Source: Aureimonas altamirensis (GTDB lineage Bacteria > Pseudomonadota > Alphaproteobacteria > Rhizobiales > Rhizobiaceae). From it: a DNA stretch of 64,000 bases. The first letter of the stretch is position 1, and each line of letters starts with the position of its first letter. The notes below the pieces were generated by a model. That model searched no databases. It worked only from the letters and a program-made list of their open reading frames with translations, and had not been told where the DNA came from. The stretch spans positions 124,001 through 188,000 of the forward strand of contig NZ_JAMQCO010000002.1 in assembly GCF_023702225.1 (NCBI RefSeq), in the 5' to 3' direction. Below are positions 42,181 to 50,637 of this stretch, one piece after another. A program made the translations under genes and the position numbers.

Positions 42181-44922
42181 ATGGCGCCATCCCTTTACAG
42201 CTATCTGTGGAAGCACACGAAACGCCAGCAGCTCTGGATGCTGGTGATCGTGATCGTTTCGGTGGTGCCGCTCTATCTGTCGCTGAACCTGCCCAAGCTC
42301 ATCATCAACGGGCCGATCCAGGGCTCGGGCTTCGAGGATGGCAGTACCGACACCTACTTCCGCTGGACCCTGCCCGATTTCCTGCCCGCGCTCCGCGGGG
42401 CGGACGTCTATTCCGGCCTGGAGCTGGAGCGCCTCCAGGCGCTTTACATCCTGTCCGCGCTGTTCCTCGGGCTGGTCATCGTCAATGGCGCGTTCAAATA
42501 CTACCTGAACATCTACAAGGGCCGGCTCGGCGAGCGGATGCTGCGGCGGCTGCGCTTCGAGATGGTCGACCGGGTTCTGCGGTTTCCCATGCGACGGCTT
42601 CGGCGCATACGCCCTGCCGAAATCGCCAGCATGGTGAAGGACGAGCTGGAGCCGATCGGCGGCTTCATCGGCGACGCCGTCATCCAGCCGATCTACCTGA
42701 TGAGCCAGATCCTGACGGCGATGGTGTTCATTTTCGTGCAGAGTTTCACGCTCGGCCTCGTGGCACTGGCTGTCATGGGATTGCAGGTCGTGGTGATTCC
42801 GCGGATGAGGCGCCGGCTGCTGATCCTGGGCAGACAGCGCCAGTTGGCCGCGCGGCGGCTTGCCGGCAGCGTCGGCGAGATCGTGGAGGGCATGCCGGCC
42901 ATCCGCACCAACGATGTATCCAACTTCGTGCGGGCCCGCGTCTCGGACGAGCTGGGCCGCATCTTCCTGATCCGGTTCGACATTTATCAGTGGAAGTTTT
43001 TCGTCAAGTTTCTCAACAACTTCCTGTCGCAGGCAACGCCCTTCATCTTCTATCTGTTCGGCGGCTATTTCGCCATAACGGGGCAGATGGACATCGGGGC
43101 GCTGGTGGCCACCATCGCCGCCTACCGCGAGCTTCCCTCGCCGCTGAAAGACCTGATCGACTGGGATCTGACGCGACTCGACGTCAACGTGAAATACGAA
43201 CAGGTGATGGACCAGTTCTACGTCGACGGTCTCCTGAACCCGCGCTCGCAGGCGCAGGGCGACGGAGAGGTGCCGCATCTTGCCGGGCCGCTGCGCCTGG
43301 AGGGCGTGACCATCCGCGACGAAACGGGCATCCTCCTTGCCAACGCCATCGACCTCGACCTGCCGCTGACACAGCAGGTGGCGGCGACAGGCCCCGTCGG
43401 CGATGGTGCGGAAAGCGTGGCCGAGGCTCTGGCGCTCCTGTCGCAGCCGGCCGAGGGTGCGATCACCGATGGCGGACGGCCGCTGGCGGACTTGCCCGAG
43501 CGTATCACCGGACGGCGCATCGCCTTCGTCGATACGACGACCTACTTCCCGCAATCGAGCCTCAGGGCGGCCCTCTTCTATCCGCTGATGCACCGGCTGG
43601 AAGACAAGCTCCCGCCGGCCGTTACCCGGCGGGAGCAACTCGCCCGCGCCGAATCCATCGCTTCGGGCAACAGCGTGGAGACGCCGGAAGGCGATTGGGT
43701 GGACCATACCGCGATCGGCGCCGGCCCCGATGAAAGGCTTGCTGCGATCCGGGAGGTTCTGGAGATCACGCAGCTGACGCGCGACGTCAAGCGCATCGGC
43801 CTGGCCTCCCTGGTGCCGGCGGCGCTGATATCCGGCGCGGAAACGCCCATCCTGCGGGCGCGGGCCGATTTCAGCGCGCGGCTGCAGGAGCGCGGGCTTG
43901 CCAAGGCGGTCCAGCTCTTCACGCCGGACGCCTATCTTTCCGATGCGACGATCATCGAAAACATCGTCTTCGGCGCGATGCGCGGCGAGGAATCGATGGC
44001 CTCCCAGTTGATCGCACTCGTCGAGGTACGCAACATCATCCTTTCCAGCGGGCTGGATGCGCCATTGGCCGACATGGGGCGCAAGATGGCCGAGACACTG
44101 GTGGAGGTGTTCGGCGGCATGGGCGAAGGCAACCCCTTGTTCCGGCGCATGTCCATCGGCTCCGCCGAGGAGATCGAGGCGCTCCGCGCCCTCCTTGCGC
44201 GCATCGAGGGCCGCCCCACCGGCGCGGCGGAGCTGGACGACAGGCGGCAGCTTATCCGCCTGGCGCTCGGTTATGCCGAACCGCGCTACCGGTTGGGCCT
44301 GCTCGACGCCACGCTGAAGCAGCGCATCATCGACGCGCGCCGCTCGCTGCATGCTGGGGCGTCCGATACGCTCCTGGCGGAGGTGGACCTGTACGAACCG
44401 GGCGAGTTCAACCCGTCGGCGACCATCCGGGACAATATCGTGTTCGGCCGCGTCGGCGAGGTCACGTCCGCCACCAGCGATGCGCTGGACGAGATCCTGG
44501 TGGATGTCATCAACGGCAACGGCCTGTCGGACATCGTCCTGGAGGCGGCGCTGGATTACGATATCGGGTCCGGCGCCAAAAGACTGACGGTCAGCCAGCA
44601 GCAGCGCCTGGCCCTGGCGCGCGCCATTCTCAAGGCGCCGGACTACCTTGTCGCCAATCGCTGCCTGTCGTCTCTCGACGGCAACCTGCAACAGAAGATC
44701 GTCGCGGCGACCCTGGCGCGCGGACGCGACGAGAAGCGTCCCTTCGGGGTGTTCTGGGTGGTCGGCAACCTGGCCGTCACCTCGCAGTTCGAGCGGCTGG
44801 TCAGCTTCAAGGGCGGACGCATCGTGGAAGACAAGGCCCTTGCCGAGGATGCGGCATTGGGCCAATCTCCGGTAGAGGCCCTACGCCGCGAAGCGCGTCA
44901 AGCAAGGGGAGCCACCCCATGA
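42181..44922 (+). CDS. ABC-exporter-like membrane protein with degenerate (pseudo) ATPase domain
   Basis: A 913-residue protein. Residues 1 to about 350 are a type I exporter transmembrane domain (GRLGERMLRRLRFEMVDRVLRF, KDELEPIGGFIGDAVIQP). After it the nucleotide-binding domain has lost every catalytic motif. The P-loop reads GPVGDGAES (404-412, Lys replaced by Ala410), the signature VSQQQ (804-808), Walker B LVANR with Asn826 and Arg827 for Asp-Glu, and the H-loop Gly. SSLD (830-833) remains. Between P-loop and signature are about 390 residues with three Q-loop-like copies (TTTYFPQSSL 452-461; DATIIENIVFG 588-598; SATIRDNIVFG 746-756). It cannot hydrolyse ATP in the usual way and probably works as a regulated scaffold or channel. 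It overlaps the cyclic-nucleotide-binding gene by 4 bases. Confidence 0.82.
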   Translation: MAPSLYSYLWKHTKRQQLWMLVIVIVSVVPLYLSLNLPKLIINGPIQGSGFEDGSTDTYFRWTLPDFLPALRGADVYSGLELERLQALYILSALFLGLVIVNGAFKYYLNIYKGRLGERMLRRLRFEMVDRVLRFPMRRLRRIRPAEIASMVKDELEPIGGFIGDAVIQPIYLMSQILTAMVFIFVQSFTLGLVALAVMGLQVVVIPRMRRRLLILGRQRQLAARRLAGSVGEIVEGMPAIRTNDVSNFVRARVSDELGRIFLIRFDIYQWKFFVKFLNNFLSQATPFIFYLFGGYFAITGQMDIGALVATIAAYRELPSPLKDLIDWDLTRLDVNVKYEQVMDQFYVDGLLNPRSQAQGDGEVPHLAGPLRLEGVTIRDETGILLANAIDLDLPLTQQVAATGPVGDGAESVAEALALLSQPAEGAITDGGRPLADLPERITGRRIAFVDTTTYFPQSSLRAALFYPLMHRLEDKLPPAVTRREQLARAESIASGNSVETPEGDWVDHTAIGAGPDERLAAIREVLEITQLTRDVKRIGLASLVPAALISGAETPILRARADFSARLQERGLAKAVQLFTPDAYLSDATIIENIVFGAMRGEESMASQLIALVEVRNIILSSGLDAPLADMGRKMAETLVEVFGGMGEGNPLFRRMSIGSAEEIEALRALLARIEGRPTGAAELDDRRQLIRLALGYAEPRYRLGLLDATLKQRIIDARRSLHAGASDTLLAEVDLYEPGEFNPSATIRDNIVFGRVGEVTSATSDALDEILVDVINGNGLSDIVLEAALDYDIGSGAKRLTVSQQQRLALARAILKAPDYLVANRCLSSLDGNLQQKIVAATLARGRDEKRPFGVFWVVGNLAVTSQFERLVSFKGGRIVEDKALAEDAALGQSPVEALRREARQARGATP

Positions 44923-45386
44923 GCCTGTTGACGGACGAAGTCGAAGTCCTTCGCCGCAGCCCGATGTTCGCAGGCGTGGAAACGCCGCAGTTGAAGCTGC
45001 TTGCCTATACCGGCGAGATGGTACGCTTCGATGCGGGCGAAATCCTGTTCCGGCAGGGCGATCCGGGCGACAGTGCCTATGTCATCCTGTCGGGCGAGGT
45101 CGTGGTGCTGGCGGAGTCTCCCATCGGCCCTATCCAGCTTGCGCGCCTCGGGCAGCATGAGATCGTGGGGGAAATCGGCATATTGTGCGACGTTCCCCGC
45201 ACCGCGACGGTGCAGGCGGCCACGCCGCTGCGCAGCCTGCGCATCGCCAAGGATTGCCTGGCCGAAATGCTGGAGAGTTTTCCGGGCATGGCGCTTGCCA
45301 TGCTGCGGGAACTGGCACAGCGCCTCAGCCGCACATCGGCCGAGCTGGTGATGTTGCGCGGCGAAGGCGAGCGACCGGACATGTAA
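44919..45386 (+). CDS. Cyclic nucleotide-binding domain protein, stand-alone
   Basis: A 155-residue protein consisting of one cNMP-binding domain. The phosphate-binding cassette is VGEIGILCDVPRTATV, with E85 (ribose contact) and R94 (phosphate contact) both present, so it should still bind cAMP or cGMP. There is no helix-turn-helix, so it is not a CRP-type transcription factor. Its ATG overlaps the stop of the pseudo-ABC gene (ATGA), which suggests the two products act together, the cNMP domain sensing and the membrane protein responding. The metallo-hydrolase gene follows after 10 bases. Confidence 0.88.
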   Translation: MSLLTDEVEVLRRSPMFAGVETPQLKLLAYTGEMVRFDAGEILFRQGDPGDSAYVILSGEVVVLAESPIGPIQLARLGQHEIVGEIGILCDVPRTATVQAATPLRSLRIAKDCLAEMLESFPGMALAMLRELAQRLSRTSAELVMLRGEGERPDM

Positions 45387-45396
45387 AGCAGGCGCC

Positions 45397-46278
45397 ATGA
45401 CATCGAAACAGCGGATCGGGGCGTTCGACGGATTGCGCCTCACCATTTTCGGCGCGCGCGGAACCATTCCCTCCGCGCCTGACGACCCGAGCGAATTCGG
45501 CGCCCGAAGCTGCTGCGTCCTGGTGGAGGCGGACGGCAGGCCGCTGGTCTTCGATGCCGGTTCCGGCGTCGTGGAGTGCGGGCGGGCGCTGGCTGCGGAC
45601 GGCTGGGCCGACGTGGACCTGTTCTTCGGCCACATGCATTACGACCATATCATCGGCCTGCCCTACTTCATGCCGATGTACGATCCGGCAGCCTGCGTCC
45701 GCATCCATGCCGGGCACATGCTGGACGATGCCTCATGCGAGGCCCTGGTGCGGGACTTCATGCGCGCCCCCTTCCACCCCGTGGGTGTCGAATCGCTGAA
45801 GGCACGGTTGAGCTTCGTGACCTTCCGGCCGGGGGATACCCTGCATCCAAGCCCGCGAACGACGATCACGACCTACCGGCTCACCCATCCGAACGGCGCC
45901 GTCGCCTACCGTATCGAACATGCGGGGCGCTGCATCGTCTATGCCACGGACCACGAGCACACGCCCGGCACCGTGGATGAGGCGCTGACGGACTTCGTCC
46001 GGAACGCGGACCTTTTGGTCTACGACACCACCTACAGCGACGCCGAGATGGAGCGCTTTCGCGGTTACGGCCATTCCTCGCACGAGGAAGGGGTACGCTT
46101 GTGCAAGCGGGCCGGCGTCGGCCAACTGGTGCTGTTCCACCATTCGTTCAAGCATTCCGACGCGGTCCTGCGCGAGACTGAAGCCGCCTGTCGCGCGGTC
46201 TTTCCAGGCACGACAGCGGCACGCATCGGCCAGGTGTTCGAGCTTCCCGCCCGCAAAGGCACATCGGATGAGCATTGA
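45397..46278 (+). CDS. Metallo-beta-lactamase-fold hydrolase (possible cyclic nucleotide phosphodiesterase)
   Basis: A 293-residue MBL-fold protein with the di-metal motif HMHYDH (H79, H81, D83, H84), then YATDHEHTPG and GYGHSSHEEG with further ligands. Its start LRLTIFGARGTIPSAP and GARSCCVLVEADG are like the RNase Z/PhnP/class II phosphodiesterase branch. Lying between a cNMP-binding gene and a cyclase gene, it may degrade the cyclic nucleotide. That is inference: MBL enzymes cleave many phosphodiesters and other substrates. It overlaps the cyclase gene by 11 bases. Confidence 0.82.
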   Translation: MTSKQRIGAFDGLRLTIFGARGTIPSAPDDPSEFGARSCCVLVEADGRPLVFDAGSGVVECGRALAADGWADVDLFFGHMHYDHIIGLPYFMPMYDPAACVRIHAGHMLDDASCEALVRDFMRAPFHPVGVESLKARLSFVTFRPGDTLHPSPRTTITTYRLTHPNGAVAYRIEHAGRCIVYATDHEHTPGTVDEALTDFVRNADLLVYDTTYSDAEMERFRGYGHSSHEEGVRLCKRAGVGQLVLFHHSFKHSDAVLRETEAACRAVFPGTTAARIGQVFELPARKGTSDEH

Positions 46279-47506
46279 CCGGGAAAGCCTGCACGAGCTC
46301 GGCGAATGGATGGTCGGGGAGATGCTCGCCGATGCGCGGCTGAAATCCGTTGTACCGGAGCTGGCGCGACGCCTGACGGCGCTGGGCGTGCCGGTGCATC
46401 GCTGCCGTCTGACCTGGCCGACGCTTCATCCCCTGTTCGAGGCCGAGACCCTGTTGTGGACCGCCGAATTCGGCGTGACCAGCCAAAGCTTCGACCGCGA
46501 GCGCGTGGACGATACGGCCTGGCGCCAGAGCACCGTCAAATGGATGCTGGACAACGGCTCCAACCTGATGCGCGCGCGGCTCGACGGACCCACGCCAGAC
46601 CCGACCTTCCCGCTTTACGACGAATTGCGCGAGGAGTCCTTCGTGGACTTCATCGCGCTTCGCACACAGCTCTTCGCCGACGATTCCATGCTGCGGCAGG
46701 AAAGCTCCGACCTGGATTTCGGGCTGTACGTCGCCTGGGCGACGAAGGATCCGGCGGGATTCTCGCCGGACGCCGCCGAGCTTCTGGAGTATATCCAGCG
46801 CTATGTCGCCATGGTGTGCAAGTCGCTGGCGCTGCCTCGGCTGATCTTCGGCGTCGCCAATACCTATCTCGGCCCCACCATCGCGCGCGAAGTGCTGGGC
46901 GGGCGCATAACGCTGGGCAGCGGCAGCCAGGTACGAGCCCTGATCTGGTATTCGGACCTGCGCGATTCCACCGCGCTGGCGGAAGCGATGGGCAGCGAGC
47001 CCTATCTGGCGTTGCTCAACGACTATTTCGACTGCACCGGACGCGCCGTGGTGGAGGCGGGCGGGGAAATCCTCGCCTTCGTCGGCGATGCCGTCATGGC
47101 GATCTTCCCGATTTCGGACGCAGCCTTCAGCGAAAGGCAGGCTTCGCTTCTGGGCATGCAGGCGGCGGACGCGGCCCTGGCGGCGGCCGAGCACGTCAAT
47201 GCGCGGCGGACTTCAGAGGGCCAACCGCCCATCCGTTTCGGTATCGCCATGTGTGTCGGCGAAGTCCGGCTCGGCAATATCGGTATTCGCCAGCGCCTGT
47301 CCTTCTCGGTCATCGGCCCCAGCGCCAACGAGGTCGAGCGCATGGAGAAGATGACGAAGACCATGCGGGTTCGCGTCCTGGCAACCGAGGAGATCGCCGA
47401 AGTCGCGCCGCATCGCTGGCAAGCCATGGGGCCCGTGCCCCTGCGCGGCTTCCGCGACGCCGTCCCGCTGTTTGCCCTCGTTCCACCCGGCAAAACTGCA
47501 GATTGA
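46268..47506 (+). CDS. Class III adenylate/guanylate cyclase
   Basis: A 412-residue soluble cyclase. The N-terminal half (about 1-210) is an uncharacterised sensor-like region with WTAEFGVTSQSFDRERVDD. The C-terminal half is a CHD domain. Metal Asp residues are D230 (WYSDLRDST) and D274 (LAFVGDAVM). Transition-state N354 and R358 are in GPSANEVERM. So the catalytic core is complete, but the residue before FVGD, usually the adenine-selecting Lys, is Ala270, and its partner position is Ser347. Substrate choice is therefore uncertain. No membrane segment is seen. It is the last gene of the four-gene cyclic-nucleotide operon. Confidence 0.88.
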   Translation: MSIDRESLHELGEWMVGEMLADARLKSVVPELARRLTALGVPVHRCRLTWPTLHPLFEAETLLWTAEFGVTSQSFDRERVDDTAWRQSTVKWMLDNGSNLMRARLDGPTPDPTFPLYDELREESFVDFIALRTQLFADDSMLRQESSDLDFGLYVAWATKDPAGFSPDAAELLEYIQRYVAMVCKSLALPRLIFGVANTYLGPTIAREVLGGRITLGSGSQVRALIWYSDLRDSTALAEAMGSEPYLALLNDYFDCTGRAVVEAGGEILAFVGDAVMAIFPISDAAFSERQASLLGMQAADAALAAAEHVNARRTSEGQPPIRFGIAMCVGEVRLGNIGIRQRLSFSVIGPSANEVERMEKMTKTMRVRVLATEEIAEVAPHRWQAMGPVPLRGFRDAVPLFALVPPGKTAD

Positions 47507-47518
47507 GCGTTCTCGTCG

Positions 47519-47533
47519 CCGTTTCTGAAACGG
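47519..47533. repeat. Perfect inverted repeat CCGTTTC-T-GAAACGG after the cyclase gene
   Basis: The 15-base repeat starts 12 bases past the cyclase stop and 86 bases before the UDP-glucose dehydrogenase start. It has no T-tract and is more like a protein-binding site than a terminator. Its role is unknown. Confidence 0.45.
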
Positions 47534-47618
47534 ACCGTAGCCCGTCACCATCATACAACTGCAATTGACGCGACTTATGGTTTGCCTGCCTATGAACCGG
47601 CAGAAAGGTTTGGCATCC

Positions 47619-48959
47619 ATGCGCATTGCTATGATCGGTTGCGGCTACGTCGGGCTCGTCTCTGGCGCATGCCTTGCGGACTTCGGACATGACGTTACCG
47701 CCGTCGACAGGGATTCCAGTCGCATCCAGGCGCTGGATACCGGCGTGATGCCGATCTTCGAGCCGGGGCTGGACCAGCTCGTGGCAACCAACGTCTCTGC
47801 CGGACGCCTGCGCTTTTCGCATGACATGCAATCATCGGTCGCGGACGCCGACGTGGTCTTCATCGCCGTCGGCACCCCCTCGCGGCGTGGCGACGGCCAC
47901 GCCGACATCAGTTTCGTTGAATCTGCGGTTGAAGGCATCGCCCCACATCTCAAGCCGGGCGCGGTCGTGGCCACCAAGTCGACCGTGCCGGTCGGCACCG
48001 GGGACAGGATCGCCGTGCAACTGGCCCGCCTAGCGCCCGGACGGACCGTTTCCGTCGTCTCCAACCCGGAGTTCCTGCGCCAGGGCGCCGCGATCGAGGA
48101 TTTCTGCCGCCCCGACAGGATCGTCGTCGGCACCGAGGACGCGCACGGACGGACCGTCATGGAGGCGGTGTACGGTCCCCTGTCGATCAACCGCGCGCCG
48201 ATCCTGTTTACCGGCCGGCGCGATGCGGAGTTGGTCAAGTATGCCGGCAACGCCTTTCTGGCGATGAAGATCGAGTTCATCAACGAAATGGCGGATCTGT
48301 GCGAAAGGCTGGGCGCGGACGTGCAGGAGGTTGCGCGCGGCATCGGGCTGGACAACCGGATCGGCCCGAAATTCCTGCATGCCGGCCCCGGCTATGGCGG
48401 CTCGTGCTTCCCCAAGGACACGCAGGCGCTTCTGGAAACGGCACGCGCCCATGGCGCGCCGCTGGCGCTGGTGGAAGCCACCGTCGCGGGCAACCTGGCG
48501 CGCAAGGAAGGGCTCGCCGCCCGGGTGGCGCATGCCTTCGGTGGCAGTGTGGACGGCCTGCGCGTGGCGCTGCTGGGCCTGTCCTTCAAGCCCAATACCG
48601 ACGACATGCGCGAAGCCCCCTCCATCCCCCTTGCACAGGCCCTCCAGGCCGCCGGGGCGGAGGTGACGGCAACCGACCCGCGCGCCATGGACAACGCGCG
48701 CGGCCTGTTGCCCGGCGTCCGAATGGTGGAAGATGCCTACGAAGCGGCAAAGGGCGCGGACGCTGTGGTACTGGTGACCGAGTGGAATGCCTATCGTGCG
48801 CTGGATCTCGCAGCCATGTCGGCCCGCATGCGCGGCCGGATCTTCGTGGACCTGCGCAACGTCTACAGCCGCGATGCGATGGCCGGGCACGGGCTGATCC
48901 ATCATGGAGTCGGGCGCGGCCCGGCGGCAACCGCCCTTCCCCTGCAGCGTCAGGCGTAG
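47619..48959 (+). CDS. ugd: UDP-glucose 6-dehydrogenase
   Basis: A 446-residue enzyme oxidising UDP-glucose to UDP-glucuronate with 2 NAD. It starts at MRIAMIGCGYVGLVSGACLAD, the standard family N-terminus, with AAAGG about 11 bases ahead; an ATG 27 bases upstream is less likely. EFINEMADLCE and the catalytic Cys in GPGYGGSCFPKDT are present, followed by LGLSFKPNTDDMREAPS in the C-terminal domain. With the convergent epimerase (10-base overlap at the 3' ends) it can supply UDP-glucuronate and UDP-galacturonate for the surface polysaccharide. Confidence 0.93.
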   Translation: MRIAMIGCGYVGLVSGACLADFGHDVTAVDRDSSRIQALDTGVMPIFEPGLDQLVATNVSAGRLRFSHDMQSSVADADVVFIAVGTPSRRGDGHADISFVESAVEGIAPHLKPGAVVATKSTVPVGTGDRIAVQLARLAPGRTVSVVSNPEFLRQGAAIEDFCRPDRIVVGTEDAHGRTVMEAVYGPLSINRAPILFTGRRDAELVKYAGNAFLAMKIEFINEMADLCERLGADVQEVARGIGLDNRIGPKFLHAGPGYGGSCFPKDTQALLETARAHGAPLALVEATVAGNLARKEGLAARVAHAFGGSVDGLRVALLGLSFKPNTDDMREAPSIPLAQALQAAGAEVTATDPRAMDNARGLLPGVRMVEDAYEAAKGADAVVLVTEWNAYRALDLAAMSARMRGRIFVDLRNVYSRDAMAGHGLIHHGVGRGPAATALPLQRQA

Positions 48960-49954
48960 CGGAAGCCTTGCGCGCGATACCAGTCCACGAATTTCGGGAT
49001 ACCCCCGGCGATCGGCGTCTGCGGCGCGTACCCCGTCAGGCTGCGGAGCAGCCGCGTGTCGGCGAAGGTGGCCTCGGAATCGCCAGCCGGCATCGGACGG
49101 TACCGCTTGTTCGCCGTCACACCGGCCGCCTTCTCGATTTCCGCGACGAAGTCCATCAGCCCGACCGGCTGGCCACCGCCGGCATTGACGACGCGATAGG
49201 GCGCCACGGGGCTCAGCGTATCGCCCTCGACGCGTCGACCCTGGCCGGGCGCGGCCTCCATCAGGCGGGCCATCGCCTCGACCAGGTCGTCTATGTAGGT
49301 GAAGTCCCGCAGGCTGGACCCGTTGTTGTTGATGTCCAGCGGTTCGCCGGACAGGATGCGCCGGGCGAAGATGTAATAGGCCATGTCGGGCCTGCCCCAG
49401 GGCCCATAAACGGTAAAAAACCGCACGGCCGTGGTGGGTATCGCGTAGAGATGGGCATAGGAATGCGCCATCAACTCTCCCGCGCCCTTGCTGGCGGCAT
49501 AGATGGTCAGCGGCTCGGCAGTACGGGCGCGCTCATCGAAGGGCATGGCCGTACTGGCACCGTAGATGCTGCTGGTGGATGCCAGCACCAGATGCGCGGG
49601 CGTATGGGCCCGGCATGCTTCCAGCATGTTGAATGTGCCGACGATATTGGCCCCCACATAGGCTTGCGGATGCGTGATCGAGTGACGCACTCCCGCCTGC
49701 GCCGCCAGATGGAAGACGATTTCGGGCCGCTCTTGTGCGAAGAGCGAAAGAAGCTCCGCTCCGTTCTCGACATCCAGGCCGACGAAGCGGAAGCCGTTCC
49801 GCCCTTCGATCTCGGCCAGCCGGGCGCGCTTGAGGGCCGGGTCGTAATAGGGCGACAGATTGTCGAGCCCCGTCACCGCATGACCAGCGTCGAGCAGCCG
49901 GCGCGCCAGATGGAAGCCGATGAAGCCGGCGCAACCGGTAATGAGAATACGCAT
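48950..49954 (-). CDS. NAD-dependent nucleotide-sugar epimerase (UDP-glucuronate 4-epimerase-like)
   Basis: A 334-residue extended short-chain dehydrogenase. MRILITGCAGFIGFHLARRLL is the NAD-binding loop. ASTSSIYG and the catalytic YAASK follow, and RFFTVYGPWGRPDMAYYIFA is the conserved block of UDP-glucuronate 4-epimerases. LRDFTYIDDLVEAM also fits. Next to a UDP-glucose dehydrogenase, conversion of UDP-glucuronate to UDP-galacturonate is the likely reaction. It overlaps that gene tail to tail by 10 bases and starts 14 bases from the divergent phosphatase gene. Confidence 0.9.
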   Translation of the reverse strand: MRILITGCAGFIGFHLARRLLDAGHAVTGLDNLSPYYDPALKRARLAEIEGRNGFRFVGLDVENGAELLSLFAQERPEIVFHLAAQAGVRHSITHPQAYVGANIVGTFNMLEACRAHTPAHLVLASTSSIYGASTAMPFDERARTAEPLTIYAASKGAGELMAHSYAHLYAIPTTAVRFFTVYGPWGRPDMAYYIFARRILSGEPLDINNNGSSLRDFTYIDDLVEAMARLMEAAPGQGRRVEGDTLSPVAPYRVVNAGGGQPVGLMDFVAEIEKAAGVTANKRYRPMPAGDSEATFADTRLLRSLTGYAPQTPIAGGIPKFVDWYRAQGFRYA

Positions 49955-49968
49955 GAACGGCCCCGCGG

Positions 49969-50595
49969 ATGGTGATGATGCAACCCGATAGCGCGGCAAG
50001 GGGCGCAGGCATAGGGCAGCGCCGTCGCTTTCTGGTTTTGCGCCATGCGCCCACCGCCTGGAATGCGGAGGGCCGCATACAGGGGCGGACCGATTGCCCG
50101 CTGTCCGCCGAAGGGCTGGAACAGGCGCTCTCATGGCGCGTGCCGGCGGGATTTTCCGGTGCCCCCTGTCTCAGCAGCCCGCTGCGGCGCTGCCTCGACA
50201 CGGCACGCGCCATGGGCCTGTCGCCCATAGTCGAGGAAAGGCTCGTGGAGATGGACTGGGGAACGCTCGAAGGCGCGACGCTTGCCGGGATGCGTGCCGA
50301 TGGCGGCGAGGATTTCTCGCGCCGCGAGGCCGCCGGCCTCGATTTCCGCCCATCGGGCGGCGAAACGCCGCGGGAAACCGGTGCGCGCGCCCTGGCGGTG
50401 CTGGCCGAAGCGCCCGCGGACGCCGTCATCGTGACGCACAAGGGCGTCATGCGCGCCTTGCTCGCCTTGGCGACGGACTGGGACATGGTGGGCAAGCCGC
50501 CGGTCCGCTTTCCGGGCGATGGCCATGCACTGATGCTGGAATGGCGGGACGGCGCCCTGTACCTTCAACCCGGCAGTGTGGATATGCGCAACTGA
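49969..50595 (+). CDS. Histidine phosphatase family protein
   Basis: A 208-residue member of the phosphoglycerate mutase-like histidine phosphatases. The catalytic motif is LRHAPTAWN (RHG changed to RHA, which still keeps Arg-His) near residue 25. EMDWGTLEG provides the acid, and VTHKGVMRAL has the second His. Substrates in this branch range from phosphosugars to alpha-ribazole phosphate. Several ATG codons lie at the start; 49969 is the longest and 49978 is an alternative. It is divergent from the epimerase gene by 14 bases and 42 bases before the ABC gene. Confidence 0.82.
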   Translation: MVMMQPDSAARGAGIGQRRRFLVLRHAPTAWNAEGRIQGRTDCPLSAEGLEQALSWRVPAGFSGAPCLSSPLRRCLDTARAMGLSPIVEERLVEMDWGTLEGATLAGMRADGGEDFSRREAAGLDFRPSGGETPRETGARALAVLAEAPADAVIVTHKGVMRALLALATDWDMVGKPPVRFPGDGHALMLEWRDGALYLQPGSVDMRN

Positions 50596-50637
50596 AGCGC
50601 GCTATGGTCGACTGCCGATAGTTTCTGCCCGGGCCCC

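Noticed and set aside
42118-44865. 915-codon minus-strand open frame opposite the pseudo-ABC gene
   Set aside because: No domain or hydrophobic pattern is visible. The plus frame has clear transmembrane helices, start/stop coupling to the next gene and recognisable ABC remnants.
42181-44922. Pseudo-ABC gene as a decayed pseudogene
   Set aside because: The frame is intact over 913 codons, coupled to intact genes on the same operon, and the D-loop and membrane domain are conserved; loss of function by decay would normally bring stops or frameshifts.
44919-45386. CRP/FNR-type transcription factor
   Set aside because: The protein ends after the cNMP-binding domain and a short helix at 155 residues; no helix-turn-helix follows.
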